Assembly (NCBI RefSeq): GCF_900101885.1
Contig: NZ_FNAN01000012.1
Span: 1-64,000 of the forward strand
Source: Dyadobacter soli
Lineage (GTDB): Bacteria > Bacteroidota > Bacteroidia > Cytophagales > Spirosomataceae
Direction: 5' to 3'
DNA length: 64,000 nucleotides
Part shown: piece by piece, positions 9,901-17,990 of the stretch
How the letters are laid out: every line of letters begins with the position of its first letter
Position numbering within the stretch: position 1 is the stretch's first letter
The notes under the pieces: generated by a model
The model's database searches: none
The model's input: the letters and a program-made list of their open reading frames with translations, nothing else
Told to the model about the DNA's origin: nothing
Made by a program: the position numbers and the translations under genes

Positions 9901-9938
9901 GCCGATAGTAGAAACTTTAATAGTCGAATTCTTCTCAT
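3963..9938 (-). CDS. Giant T9SS-secreted surface protein (SBBP propeller, Ig-like repeats, type A sorting domain)
   Basis: It is a 1991-residue exported protein. Residues 1-25 form a signal peptide (LLSACMLLVAFTAQSQ). Residues of about 26-450 carry repeated SBBP/NHL-like propeller units of the pattern D.SGNVYVAGY and F.W.K.LGG. About 490-1590 holds a long series of Ig/PKD-like repeats, each with a TYAWTGAG or Y.W.P.tGL core and a TTTYTVSVT strand. About 1595-1700 is an SdrD/CNA-B-like domain (LSGNVYHDANALVDV). Then come a DPEDG module also found in the protein at 33176-36355, a pre-sorting module (LPVTLISFDAKAVEQTAVLT), and a type A sorting domain beginning VVYPNPAH and ending LVIVK. It is probably anchored on the outer surface as an adhesin-like or matrix protein. 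It is flanked on both sides by paralogous kinase/regulator pairs and shares a promoter block with the gene at 15031. The function itself is not known. Confidence 0.9.
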   Translation of the reverse strand: MRRIRLLKFLLSACMLLVAFTAQSQDVVLDWAKAFQSTAPGANSNGAIRSLGYGVATDGAGNVYISGYWDGTIDLDPGAGTSIQQSLNGNGAFIVKLSPSGNLIWQKTFSPGITSYGLHADGAGNVYSVGYFFNTVDFNPSPTVTANLTSAGGGDPYILKLNANGDYVWAQRMGGTGTEYSHDVDVDASGNVYVAGYLSSPSSSFPGLPNVASAGGTDGFVAKLNSAGTFQWVKTLGGPNNDNINGIDVDASGNVYASGNVGGAATGMGNIPDAGAAVVKLNGVNGNTVWATGTPGSSRGVEADPSGNVYITGNLNTSGNLVKLNSAGAVQWTKAIGSGTAKLSLGPDNNVYVTGTYLQATSQIGSFTLPSSSNQSTFASKIDASGEVLWAKGFTGSGAATPLFVNTDASGAVYVSGAFAQTVDFDPSDCVANLTNTTAQNTAFVVKLRPGGLPAGFAVSATSLSPLSQSACSLGVPNLVNGNAVGVTFPSGFSTTLSYQWQKATSTSGPWEDMPGEVFKDMQPLASSETLYYRRIVKAALNTCGDTQGVDTSAVATVNVGTAVAPTANADGPQWYVCGPGNNTVSLAGSATGGAGGFSYAWYAGNTSGTPVSTAANYTTGAVTQATTYTLKVTDGAGCVDTDQVTVVPAVANAGADASFCQGAAGVQIGTAPVASPSVKYAWTLSSGATATTLSCTNCAQPIANPTAATTYRLTVTTTKKDGTTCSTFDNVVVAPVTAPGGVLAFAGPDQTICTNSTVQLGVATDASYTYTWGNGAYLSATNIARPTFTAGSSGLPNCAENYILTAVKNGCAFEDEVKVSVINAQTSDSGDTECGPRWVYHEGFPNCPQAVYTWTVVSGDGDILQTRNNGEEAYLRTNGAIGDSAIFRRTVTLNGVSCSTDMTIKVCDGGCDVEIKTISSQGCPKVFPGEELRLAPIYPVSDDWNYRWSPANLVDNPSAREVRVLSSSPATITLTIVNKYDASITCSDSIEINPAGATQPVVTLTDKAICYDSPTQIGSLVSGGLKYKWLPAIGLDNDSIANPTAKLTADQQYIVRIEDSTFGCVTTDTVNVTVAQVIANAGIDRTICNGATVTLGSPAPEGTNWTYSWEPSGAAWTNGTNGTMPQPQVEFSATGSQTFILTVSDPASGCVDVDSVTLKNELTPGEYTGSGVTICEGEEIQLGKEPIPGAIYSWTGAGLSCTNCSNPIATPTASTTYTLQVSYPGCSAPMIDQVTVTVNPIGNLALIDKTVCPAGPIAIGYGSTGNPAAPAGATYAWSPSAGLSSATVANPTATVTTETTYSVTVTLPGGCTFTDEVKVSPSANAGSDAVICAGESTVIGTPAIAGATYAWTGAGIVGAANIAQPSVRPTTTTTYTVSVTLNGCTTTDQVVVTVNTPANFNITGNTAICVGGNTTLSLVGAPAANTRWQWSPTTGVTSPNATSTTIVANSTQTYRLTQTNLQTGCSNFKEVVVVVSPNTIAATTTPLAVCEGTSTPLPLSVTSTGNYQYVWSPATGLSNAFVASPTVTASTNRTYNVVITDTQSGCQLALSVPVTVKPALECLPPVALSGNVYHDANALVDVTVNSTATAAIPALYVSLIDSTGAILNTIPVNSNGSYDFGLVNPATYSIVLHQNPAGSTTSGLPSGWMNTGENLGTGPGSDAAVNGILTGVIVRNQNVTNANFGIQQPPLAEPKIYVIDQPAVDQEITLNGTHVSTGPGTSSPAQMTGSDPEDGVLNGDGKNRTVVITTLADHGELWYNGVLVKTGQVIPNYDPALMTIKLTGTNYTSIIYQYAYVDQAGVQSPPTTYQISWGKPLPVTLISFDAKAVEQTAVLTWATTEETNSDRFEIQRSFNGKKWETIGSVDAQGESAATVQYSFKDTKPANGDNYYRLKMIDHDLTFTYSGIRSATFDGKLSLVVYPNPAHEAISVNTDHGLVKLVSIFDKNGVKVHSGNQARSINVKGLQSGAYVLTVTFTDGSSKSQNLVIVK

Positions 9939-9967
9939 AGCATAAGCATGTTAGGTGATACATGAGA

Positions 9968-9989
9968 GCGGTGGACTGATACCCACCGC
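9968..9989 (-). promoter_or_regulatory. Leader hairpin upstream of the giant gene
   Basis: GCGGTGG and CCACCGC form a 7-bp stem about 30 bases upstream of the start codon of the 3963-9938 gene. It lies inside a leader of about 375 bases predicted from the promoter at 10323-10330. It could influence translation or mRNA stability; there is no T-run and no recognisable riboswitch. Confidence 0.35.
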
Positions 9990-10322
9990 CCGAGCTGGTT
10001 ACTTCTGTTTTGCATACATTAATTGTTTAATTGACATTGATTTTAATTAACAGGCGGGTGCTATTTTCTTCGAAAGGGATGAAGCGGTCGTGCATGCATA
10101 GCGTGAATTATCGGCAATAATTTCCCGTTCGCATATCTATATACGCGAGAGCTTGATGTGTATGACGTAGGAGGCTGTTAGACGAGTCGTCTGGCTTACC
10201 TAAGATTTATAATCAGGAGCCGGTTGCAACGATGCAAGTGAGAAATATGAGGATGTAGCGCTGTTCCATATGAGTTGTTTAAATACTAACGCATCTGTTC
10301 GGTCGAACTATTACGACTGACA

Positions 10323-10414
10323 CAAAGGTAAAAAGCCTTTTTAGAACAATTACTGGCTACTGTTCGAGGTTTTGACTAGAAATGTTAACGCTTTTTACCC
10401 ACTTAAAAACCGAA
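10323..10414 (-). promoter_or_regulatory. Conserved promoter block, copy 1 (T9SS gene 3963-9938)
   Basis: Read on the minus strand this segment ends in TACCTTTG (10330-10323), an exact TAnnTTTG -7 box, with a TTG about 16 bases before it. Upstream of that lies a core identical over 15 bases (CGTTAACATTTCTAG) to the block at 14790-14880, followed in both by CTCGAACA, TAGC, AGTAA and TTC at matching spacing. It also sits 28 bases upstream of the divergent regulator (10442/10484), so it may be shared. The predicted leader of the giant gene is long. Confidence 0.7.
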
Positions 10415-10483
10415 ACATTTCGATTGTAACCGGACGTAGCAATGACTAATTTTGAGTTTTTTATTTCTTACGAATACCCATTA

Positions 10484-11146
10484 ATGGAAAGGCAGAAAAA
10501 GTTACTAATCGTTGAAGATCATGAAATTATAGTTTGGGCTTTGCGGACATTGATCGAAGACTCATTCCCTCAGATTTCGGTATTTACCGCACCAACCTTC
10601 GAGGCAGGACTTGCGATACTGGATAAGCAGCGAATTAGTTTTGTGGTTCTTGACATCGATGTACCAGGAGGAAACAGTCCGAAAATGATTGAACAGATTC
10701 GCGCTATCAGGCCAAGTGCCAGGATATTGATTCACACCGCCATGCCGGAGGAAGATTATGCGCTACGATATCTTTCTGCCGGTGCCGACGGGTTTATTTC
10801 AAAAAGTGCCCCGCTAGGTGCGCTCCCTTCGGCTTTGCAAATGACATTGGAAGGTAGAAAATATGTGAGTGAAGCGACCAAGCAGGTCCTCGCAGAGAGT
10901 TTTCTGAATGATTTTGATAAGAAAAGGTATGATCCGGAGCTGCTGTTTTCCAAACGTGAACGCCAGATCGCGAAATTGCTGTTGAAAGGTAAGTGGACTA
11001 AGGAGATCTCCGATGAGCTAGGGATCCGGTTAAGCACGGTAAGCACCCACAAACTAGCTATTTTTGACAAAATGCAGGTAGGAAATGTAGTTGACCTGTA
11101 CAGGAAGGTACAAAAAGAGATGCCAGAATTTTTGAGAGGGGTCTAG
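10484..11146 (+). CDS. NarL/LuxR-type response regulator
   Basis: The protein has 220 residues from MERQKKLLIVEDHE, with a receiver domain (about 5-125), phosphoacceptor Asp57 in VVLDIDVPG, the acidic pair ED near residue 11, and a LuxR HTH (LFSKRERQIAKLLLKGKWTK, then LSTVSTHKLAIFDKM). An upstream in-frame ATG at 10442 would add 14 residues that do not belong to the receiver fold, so I prefer 10484. It is paralogous to the regulator at 3097-3756 and converges on the kinase at 11162-14296 with a 15-base gap. Its promoter region overlaps the conserved block at 10323-10414, which makes autoregulation or control of the giant gene plausible (inference). Confidence 0.9.
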   Translation: MERQKKLLIVEDHEIIVWALRTLIEDSFPQISVFTAPTFEAGLAILDKQRISFVVLDIDVPGGNSPKMIEQIRAIRPSARILIHTAMPEEDYALRYLSAGADGFISKSAPLGALPSALQMTLEGRKYVSEATKQVLAESFLNDFDKKRYDPELLFSKRERQIAKLLLKGKWTKEISDELGIRLSTVSTHKLAIFDKMQVGNVVDLYRKVQKEMPEFLRGV

Positions 11147-11161
11147 GCCATTTCATTCGTT

Positions 11162-14100
11162 TCAAACCGTATTTCTGAATGATAGTGTAATGCGCGCACC
11201 GTGTTCATTGGAAGCGCTCAGTTTTATATGCAATATCCTGGCGAGATCTTTGATGATGACCATTCCCAAGCCATTGAATTCGGTTTTCTGACGGATAATC
11301 TCATCGCCAAGGCCCGAATCGTCTTCATTGATCCAATTTAAGATGTCGTCCGGTAGGCCTTGGCCATCATCCTGTACGGATATCTGCATACCTGCCGGCG
11401 ATTTTTCCGCAAAAACGAGAATGATCCCATCTGACGTATATTTATTAGCGTTATCAATTAGATTATGGAGAATTACTTTCAGAAGATCGATGTCCGAGTA
11501 GACGGTGAAATCTTCCGGCACTTGCTCAAGAATGCGGTTGCCACGCTGTTTTAGATAGGGCAAAAACAAATCAATTTTCTCTTTTACCAAGGGAAGAACA
11601 GGAGTTGCGTCCATGTCAAAGTTTTGGTAAACCAGCGATTTGGCATATTGCAGGTGGTTATCTAGTAGCTTGGATATTCGCTCGGTAGAGGTGCCCAGAT
11701 CCCTGCTTATCTCGATGATTTTATCCGTGTTTTTTGCATTCGCCAATCGTTCGATGGTAGAAACGAGCATTCCCAGGTAGTGAAGGGGGTTACGAATGTC
11801 ATGACTGATCGAGGCGATCAATCTGGTTTGAATGATAGCCTGACGGCTCATTTTTTCCTGCGAGCGTTGCAAGGCGACCAATGCGCCTTTTAAATTAGAT
11901 GTTCTCAAATTTACCTTTCGCTCTAATACCACGTTCTCCCTTCGAAGGAATGCACTTCTCATTTTACCATAAGAACCGCCCACTCCGATTCCCATAAGTG
12001 CGCATCCCAAATAAAACCAGGTCGTTTCATGCCATTTTGGAGGAACGTTAACAACTATTTTTCTAACCATGAAATTATTGCTATCGTATCCATTAACCTT
12101 TTTAACATGTAGTGTATGGCTTCCCGAACGCAGCTCGGAGAATGTGATCGTCGGATTTTCCGGATTGATACTGATCCAGGCGGAATCCAATGGGTTTTCA
12201 CCCGGACGTGTCAGCGCATACGACATATTTAGGTTAATAGCATCGCCAAAGTATGGCGTGTTTATGGCGATGGTGACCTGCTGTGGCTCGTTGGGAAGAT
12301 TGACTGTATCTGCATTGACCGTAACATTTTTGTTGAATACTTTCACTTCATCCAGAAACAGACCCTTATCGGGGACTTCGGCTTTAACTGACTCTGGTTT
12401 AAACCACACCAAGCCATCCATGGAGGGCATCGATACCGTTTTGTCAGAAAGCGTAACTGCGCAGGGGACGCAACCGCCGTTAAATTCATTGCTTCCAAAG
12501 CCATCACGTTTGTTGTAATGCAAATAATAGGGGTTAATTCTACCGCTTTTACGGGCATATGCAATCAGGTCTGCTTTGGAAGCCTGTACAAGCCCTGTGT
12601 TGGTTGTTATCCACATGAACCCAGCCCGGTCTTCAATGAAGCAATGTGCAAATTGCAAGCTCTTTTTGGCATCGATCGGAAAGTTTGTTAACCGCCCATT
12701 GTGATACAAAAAGATGCCGTCGCCATAGGTTGAAATAAATAGGTATTGCTCCTTCTCATCCGGAGAATCATGAAGACCCCGGATTGTCAACTGCTCAGTG
12801 CCTGGCATAATCTTATAGCTTCGGGAGTACGCGTCTGCTATGTACAGGCCGCGATCCGTACCTATATAAACCTGGCGACCACGGCTCAGAATATTTGTGA
12901 TTTTTGCAAATCCCTTGTTTAGAAACAGGCGGGGATATGCGCTTGTTTCATACACATTCTTGTACCACACTCCCTTTTCGCGAGTGCCCATCCATAAAGT
13001 CCCATCTGGACCGAGCCGCATCGTGGTGATCAGATTCGATATATTCCACGATCCGATGACGGTTTTACCCGTTTGGTCATAACAGATTACGTAGCTCCCG
13101 GAACTGGTCCAAAAACGCCCCAACGAATCTATTGCCATCGAAATTTGGTTCAGATTCTGTTTTTTTTTGTTAAGCCATTCATTCCTGGAGGAGGCAGCCA
13201 AGAGTGTATCCGAAGATAATTTTAATATACGCTCACCGGTGACAAGTGCAAGTCCACCGCTGGTCGCAACTTGGGCATATGTGATATTTTCTTGGTTTCC
13301 CGATTTGATGCGGACCGGGGCAAATTTTTTAGGAGACAAAACGAAAAGCCCCTTTGATAAGCTCCCAAAAAAAAGGCGGCCAGTAGAAGTGACTTGAAGA
13401 ACGTTTATAATTTGTTGTCCTTCAAAATCAAAGTCATCCAGTAAAAGCCTGGTTTTTAAATTGCCATTGGTATCCGGGATGAGTGAATAAAGGCTTTTGT
13501 CCAGGACAATAAATGACTGGTCCGAGAGGTGATTAGAATAGATTTTAAAGTTCTTGATGCCCGACCTAAACCGCTTGTTTTGCAAAAGGTCGCCCAGAAG
13601 CTTGCATGGTTTGGCCCCAGCTGTCGTCAGGCGTAAGAAAGTGCCGTTTGACGGGCAATGGTAAAGCTCATCATTCAATGAAAACATTTCTTTAAGCTCA
13701 TATTTCGGATATATGATCAGCTTTTTGAACTTCCCCTTCTCATAGAAGCAAACCTGGTTTGCCTGCATGACAAACGACACCGCATTGGTTTTCCGGGAGA
13801 TAACAATGTATTGACGTGCCCAATGAAAGCCGGAAAATGGTAAACCTGCATAAATAATGTCGGTTGCAGATTGGAAGTTGGCTGTTTTGATGAGCGAGCT
13901 CATGTAGGGGGCGCCAAATATATCGGTCAGGGGTAGTACTGCGTCAGATCGTGCCCGGCCATTCTCAATGAGTAGACTTTCCAATTCGTCAGTGACCGCA
14001 TAGAAGCCTCCCCGTTTTCCATTCGGCGCGGGCTGCATAAATGAAAATCGCGAAGAATGGACTATGGTATTTGATTTGTCGTACGCTTTAAATGTCCGGC

Positions 14101-14296
14101 CATCAAACCGGACTAATCCACTTTCTGTGGTAAACCATACAAAACCGTTAGGGTCTTCCAGGATCGCCTTAATTGAGTTTTGCGGCAGGCCATTTTCATC
14201 ATTGTAATGTGCTATCGAGTAGTTCCCTGCAATAGTTGGTAAATATAGGGCGCCAAGAAATATTGAAAGCCAAAAGATAAGTAACCGTTTTCCCAT
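11162..14296 (-). CDS. Two-component sensor kinase with beta-propeller and Y_Y_Y sensor
   Basis: The protein has about 1044 residues. It has a signal peptide/first helix (LLIFWLSIFLGALYLPTIAG), a periplasmic two-component-type propeller with repeats such as ILEDPNGFVWFTTESGLVRF and FIEDRAGFMWITTNTGL, a Y_Y_Y domain (about 700-770), a transmembrane helix (TTWFYLGCALMGIGVGGSYG), a HisKA H-box (ASISHDIRNPLHYL), the N-box LHNLIDNANKYT and the G-box GLGMVIIKDL. It has no receiver or AraC domain, unlike classic hybrid kinases. An in-frame ATG at 14335 would add 13 residues, but the -7-like TACCTTCG at 14355-14348 would place the transcript start near 14341 and favours 14296. It pairs by convergence with the regulator at 10484-11146. 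Confidence 0.88.
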   Translation of the reverse strand: MGKRLLIFWLSIFLGALYLPTIAGNYSIAHYNDENGLPQNSIKAILEDPNGFVWFTTESGLVRFDGRTFKAYDKSNTIVHSSRFSFMQPAPNGKRGGFYAVTDELESLLIENGRARSDAVLPLTDIFGAPYMSSLIKTANFQSATDIIYAGLPFSGFHWARQYIVISRKTNAVSFVMQANQVCFYEKGKFKKLIIYPKYELKEMFSLNDELYHCPSNGTFLRLTTAGAKPCKLLGDLLQNKRFRSGIKNFKIYSNHLSDQSFIVLDKSLYSLIPDTNGNLKTRLLLDDFDFEGQQIINVLQVTSTGRLFFGSLSKGLFVLSPKKFAPVRIKSGNQENITYAQVATSGGLALVTGERILKLSSDTLLAASSRNEWLNKKKQNLNQISMAIDSLGRFWTSSGSYVICYDQTGKTVIGSWNISNLITTMRLGPDGTLWMGTREKGVWYKNVYETSAYPRLFLNKGFAKITNILSRGRQVYIGTDRGLYIADAYSRSYKIMPGTEQLTIRGLHDSPDEKEQYLFISTYGDGIFLYHNGRLTNFPIDAKKSLQFAHCFIEDRAGFMWITTNTGLVQASKADLIAYARKSGRINPYYLHYNKRDGFGSNEFNGGCVPCAVTLSDKTVSMPSMDGLVWFKPESVKAEVPDKGLFLDEVKVFNKNVTVNADTVNLPNEPQQVTIAINTPYFGDAINLNMSYALTRPGENPLDSAWISINPENPTITFSELRSGSHTLHVKKVNGYDSNNFMVRKIVVNVPPKWHETTWFYLGCALMGIGVGGSYGKMRSAFLRRENVVLERKVNLRTSNLKGALVALQRSQEKMSRQAIIQTRLIASISHDIRNPLHYLGMLVSTIERLANAKNTDKIIEISRDLGTSTERISKLLDNHLQYAKSLVYQNFDMDATPVLPLVKEKIDLFLPYLKQRGNRILEQVPEDFTVYSDIDLLKVILHNLIDNANKYTSDGIILVFAEKSPAGMQISVQDDGQGLPDDILNWINEDDSGLGDEIIRQKTEFNGLGMVIIKDLARILHIKLSASNEHGARITLSFRNTV

Positions 14297-14335
14297 TCTC
14301 TGTTTATTCTCATCCACCAAGCTATAAAGCTCCAA

Positions 14336-15030
14336 TTCTCAAATTTGCGAAGGTAGAAAAAATTCGACGAATATGAGTGATGTTTATTGCTTGATAGAAT
14401 ACCATTTATCGATCTGGCCTCGTGTCTCCGAAGCTAAATAAGGCTACGATGTAGGGTTTGCAAGAAGCGCACAGAGGGGTCCAAATGCCGCATCAGTTTT
14501 TCAATGGTTATAAGAAGCTCGAAGTAGAATGAAATCGAGAATACATCACAAGAGCTATCAAAGAAATGGCATTACAAAACGCGAGGATTGATTTTTAAAC
14601 ATAAGCTCCCATAACAGATAAAACGACCCAGAAAGCCTAAATCTGGCACAATTCACTGCCAAAAGTGCTTGTACCAGAAATTGAGAAAATCCAACAGCAG
14701 AATAACAAACAGCCCACTTTAAAGATAGTTTTATTGAACTTTTTGAATATTCTTCTCGATGTTATCATCAAATTATGCACTAGAAAAAGTTCGATTTTTA
14801 ATAAGTAAAATCCCGTTAACATTTCTAGCTATTTCTCGAACAATAGCTAGTAAATTTTCCAGGCCACGCAAATATCTTTGTTCGAAATAATTCGCATCTA
14901 ATTTATGACTAAGTAAATCTTTCATCCGTATTATCAAATCTCTACTGCCTACCATTCACAAGCAGCAAATGCAGCCGGTGCAAGAGTCGGCCTTCTTTCG
15001 CGCGCTTAAACTTTACTAAACTTTGTAATT
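14336..15030. other. Long AT-rich intergenic region
   Basis: Almost 700 bases separate the divergent kinase (minus) and T9SS gene (plus). It holds the -7-like TACCTTCG for the kinase at 14348-14355 and, at 14790-14880, the conserved promoter block for the T9SS gene. Two short minus-strand ORFs of about 60 codons (14637-14822 and 14773-14955) look like chance frames: they overlap each other and the promoter block. I see no RNA gene. Confidence 0.5.
14790..14880 (+). promoter_or_regulatory. Conserved promoter block, copy 2 (T9SS gene 15031-17850)
   Basis: The block ends in TATCTTTG (14873-14880), an exact TAnnTTTG -7 box, giving a leader of about 145 bases. It contains the 15-base core CGTTAACATTTCTAG shared with 10323-10414. 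Inside it CTAGCTATT (14825-14833) and AATAGCTAG (14842-14850) form a perfect 9-bp inverted repeat with an 8-base spacer, a plausible regulator site. The two blocks lie on opposite strands upstream of two different T9SS genes. Confidence 0.7.
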
Positions 15031-17850
15031 ATGAAAAACGAACTACTTACACCGTTCATCAAAGCTGTGTCGATTGGCCTGGTGGTGATGACGGGATGGA
15101 ACCAGGTTCACGGGCAGGCAACTATCGTGGTCGCGGCAAAATCACAATCGGAGACAGGACAAACATTTGGATTCACTTCGAATCTTCCGGGCGCTGCGAC
15201 GTTCAGTCTCACTGACAATGAGGCTTTTATAGGTGCGCAGGATGTAGCAGTTGGGCAAAACAACCGGGTCTGGGTAACGGCAAAAACAACCAATGGAAAC
15301 GGCTTAGGCGCTGTATATTTCCGGTCGGCTGGAAGCACCACGTGGACGCAGGTGCCTACCGCCAGTGCCAGCAGGCTGGATGTTGACCGCAATGGGCTGG
15401 CCTACATGATTGGCGGAGGGGGTGGCTTAAAGCAGCTCTACTCTTCGAACGGTTCATCACCTACCCTACTGGGGGGCACAATGATTGAAGATGTAGGTGC
15501 TTCTGCCGGTAATTTACAGCCATTGTATGTGATTGCGGGAACCGAGCAGGCAGTATATCGTTTTAATTTGAATAACGGCAATTTAACTCAGATCAGCAAT
15601 CTCAGGGGCACTCGTCTGGATGTCGCCCCGGATGGCACTCTTTGGATTGTCGGCCTGAACGGCAATGGTATTTACCACGTTACGGTAACCGGCGACACCT
15701 ATTCTGAAGCAGATTTCTACCCTGGCCCCTACAAAGACATCACTGTTTCGGCAGACGGCAGCGTTTGGGCGGCAGGCACGCTTAATACATTCAAATTCGA
15801 TGGCACCACGTTTGTGCTCGACCAAAACAGCGGTGGTTTTGGAACAGGACTTTATGGAGGCCATGGAGGGATTTCTGCCGGGTCTGACGGCGACACGCCG
15901 TTTGTAACCTATTATTCTACGTTAGGTCCAACACAAAGTTCCCAAGCTGGCCGACTGTTGCAGCGCGTCGAAGACGGAACCTGGCTTGATGACCACACTG
16001 TAAACACGACTAACGGCAATACGGTCCTATACAATGTCGCTCCGGGCACCTATACCATTACCCAGAATTCGCCTGCGAGTCCATGGGAATTAACCAACAT
16101 CACGACTTCGTCCAGTGCCATCAGCACCAACCTGGCAGCGCGTTCGGCAGTTATTACTGTTGCAGCAAATCAAACTGCGCTCGTGGAATTTAACAATTCC
16201 CATATTATCAGCGAGGTAATTTCTAACGTGTGCGGAGAGAATTATACGGAGGATTTTGGCTCAGCAGGTACCACCCAGCCACGATTTGGCGGCCCGTTGG
16301 AAAATGGCTGGACATCCTATCATTACGACGGAGCAGGAAATAGCGCTGCCGTGGGTGCAGGATGGTATTCCATTGTGAATAACAACACGAACCTTTTCTT
16401 TAACGGCAACTATGAGGACCACACCCCAGGTGATGTGGGTGGATATTATATGTTCATTAACGGTGGCTTTTCAAAAGACGAACTTTTCAGACGTCGCTTT
16501 TCAGGATTGGTGCCGGGAGCTACTTACTTTCTCTCAATATGGGTAAGAGGAAATAACTCCGATGCCCAAATCCTTCCTAATCTATTGCTCGAAGCCCGTA
16601 CTACCGGCGGGGCTGAATTGGGTGTGACGTCAACAGGTGATATCCGGCTTATCAACGGCCAGTTGGCCTGGCAGGAGTTTAAATTGCAGTTTCAGGCCGA
16701 TCAATCCGGTATTGCCGATTTTATCATCAGAAACAATCAGCAAGTACCTGGTGTTATTGGAAACGACTTCTCTATTGACGACATCACGCTGGGCACAGGC
16801 TGTGACTACGGTGATGCGCCCGAATCATATCAGACCAGCATGGCATCTAACGGCCCGTCTCATAAGGTAACCGATTTTCTTAAATTGGGCGCTCTGTCCG
16901 ACGCGGATGTGGACGGAATGCCTTCTGCCGACTCGAAAGGCGATGACATCAGCGGGCTTGCCGACGAGGACGGCATCGCCAGCTTCCCGGCTATTCTGGG
17001 CGGTTCCAGCAGGGCTATCACCAATTATTCCGTTCAGGTTGCGCTTACCAACGTAATTGGTACGACGGCCAACCTTTGCGGTTGGATCGACTGGAACGGA
17101 AATGGCATTTTTGATACGAGCGAAGGTGTCTGCACTACCGTGCCGGACGGAGCCACTTCTGCTGTGCTAACCTGGCCGACGGCGACGCTCGAAGGGGAGA
17201 CCGGTCGCGCCGGTACACATGCCCGCTTCCGCACTACGACCGATGTGCTGACAGTCAGCACGGCAGGTAGCTCTGCCAAAGATGGCGAAGTGGAAGACTA
17301 TTTTATACCCTTTGCATCACCGCTTCCCGTAACACTATCGACGTTCACCGTTGAGAAACAAGAGCAGGCATCGGTATTGAAGTGGTCAACGACCTCGGAA
17401 ACCAACAGCAACCGCTTTGAAATCGAACGTAGTGCAGACGGAAAAATCTGGGCGAAAATCGGATCGGTAGATTCGCATCGCGAAAGCAGCGTTGCCAGAG
17501 AATATATTTTCACCGACAGCGCCCCCATACATGCAGAAAACCTGTATCGTCTGAAAATGGTGGACAACGACGATACCTATTCATATAGTCGCATTAGGAG
17601 CATCATTTTCGGATCGGGCACGGCTGCAATAGCCTTTCCAAACCCTGCTACTGAGAGGATCAGGATCGCAAACGTTGAGAAGGTCAAGCAAGTCACAGTT
17701 GTGAATGCAGCTGGCGTTAAAGTGTTGCAATCAGAAAAAATCTCCGCAGAAGGCATCGACGTACAGAAACTGGCTGCGGGAACCTACATATTAAACATCG
17801 TCCTGCTGGACGGAACACAGCACACACACAAAATCGTGATTGCTAAATAA
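15031..17850 (+). CDS. T9SS-secreted protein with propeller, GEVED domain and type A sorting domain
   Basis: The protein has 939 residues. A signal peptide (about 1-29, ending VHGQA) is followed by a tectonin/propeller-like region (about 35-330) with repeats such as LDVDRNGLAYMIGG, LDVAPDGTLWIVG and ITVSADGSVWAAG. A jelly-roll-like domain follows (about 400-590; FLSIWVRGNNSDAQ). A GEVED domain (about 650-765) has the signature GWIDWNGNGIFDTSEG and ends KDGEVEDYFI. The C-terminus has the LPVTLSTFTVEKQEQ pre-sorting module and a type A sorting domain starting IAFPNPATERI and ending KIVIAK. It should be exported to the cell surface. Its promoter block matches that of the 1991-residue protein, so the two are probably co-regulated. 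Confidence 0.9.
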   Translation: MKNELLTPFIKAVSIGLVVMTGWNQVHGQATIVVAAKSQSETGQTFGFTSNLPGAATFSLTDNEAFIGAQDVAVGQNNRVWVTAKTTNGNGLGAVYFRSAGSTTWTQVPTASASRLDVDRNGLAYMIGGGGGLKQLYSSNGSSPTLLGGTMIEDVGASAGNLQPLYVIAGTEQAVYRFNLNNGNLTQISNLRGTRLDVAPDGTLWIVGLNGNGIYHVTVTGDTYSEADFYPGPYKDITVSADGSVWAAGTLNTFKFDGTTFVLDQNSGGFGTGLYGGHGGISAGSDGDTPFVTYYSTLGPTQSSQAGRLLQRVEDGTWLDDHTVNTTNGNTVLYNVAPGTYTITQNSPASPWELTNITTSSSAISTNLAARSAVITVAANQTALVEFNNSHIISEVISNVCGENYTEDFGSAGTTQPRFGGPLENGWTSYHYDGAGNSAAVGAGWYSIVNNNTNLFFNGNYEDHTPGDVGGYYMFINGGFSKDELFRRRFSGLVPGATYFLSIWVRGNNSDAQILPNLLLEARTTGGAELGVTSTGDIRLINGQLAWQEFKLQFQADQSGIADFIIRNNQQVPGVIGNDFSIDDITLGTGCDYGDAPESYQTSMASNGPSHKVTDFLKLGALSDADVDGMPSADSKGDDISGLADEDGIASFPAILGGSSRAITNYSVQVALTNVIGTTANLCGWIDWNGNGIFDTSEGVCTTVPDGATSAVLTWPTATLEGETGRAGTHARFRTTTDVLTVSTAGSSAKDGEVEDYFIPFASPLPVTLSTFTVEKQEQASVLKWSTTSETNSNRFEIERSADGKIWAKIGSVDSHRESSVAREYIFTDSAPIHAENLYRLKMVDNDDTYSYSRIRSIIFGSGTAAIAFPNPATERIRIANVEKVKQVTVVNAAGVKVLQSEKISAEGIDVQKLAAGTYILNIVLLDGTQHTHKIVIAK

Positions 17851-17865
17851 ACCGCTGATATTGTG

Positions 17866-17899
17866 AAAAAAGCCCTTTGGATCTTCCAAGGGCTTTTTT
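17866..17899 (+). terminator. Rho-independent terminator
   Basis: AGCCCTTTGG and CCAAGGGCT form a stem with one bulged T and a 5-base loop, flanked by an A-run on the left and TTTTTT on the right. It lies 15 bases after the stop of the T9SS gene at 15031-17850. The A-run would allow it to work on both strands. Confidence 0.85.
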
Positions 17900-17990
17900 G
17901 TGCCGTTACGTTCCAATCGCAGGCCATAGTCAGTAGGGCCGCAGCCTACGGTTACAAGTTTGAATATCGCCCTGCAAAATGAGTTTTGGG

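Noticed and set aside
14637..14955. Two overlapping minus-strand ORFs of about 60 codons
   Set aside because: They overlap each other and the conserved promoter block, have no recognisable family, and lie in AT-rich DNA where such frames arise by chance.
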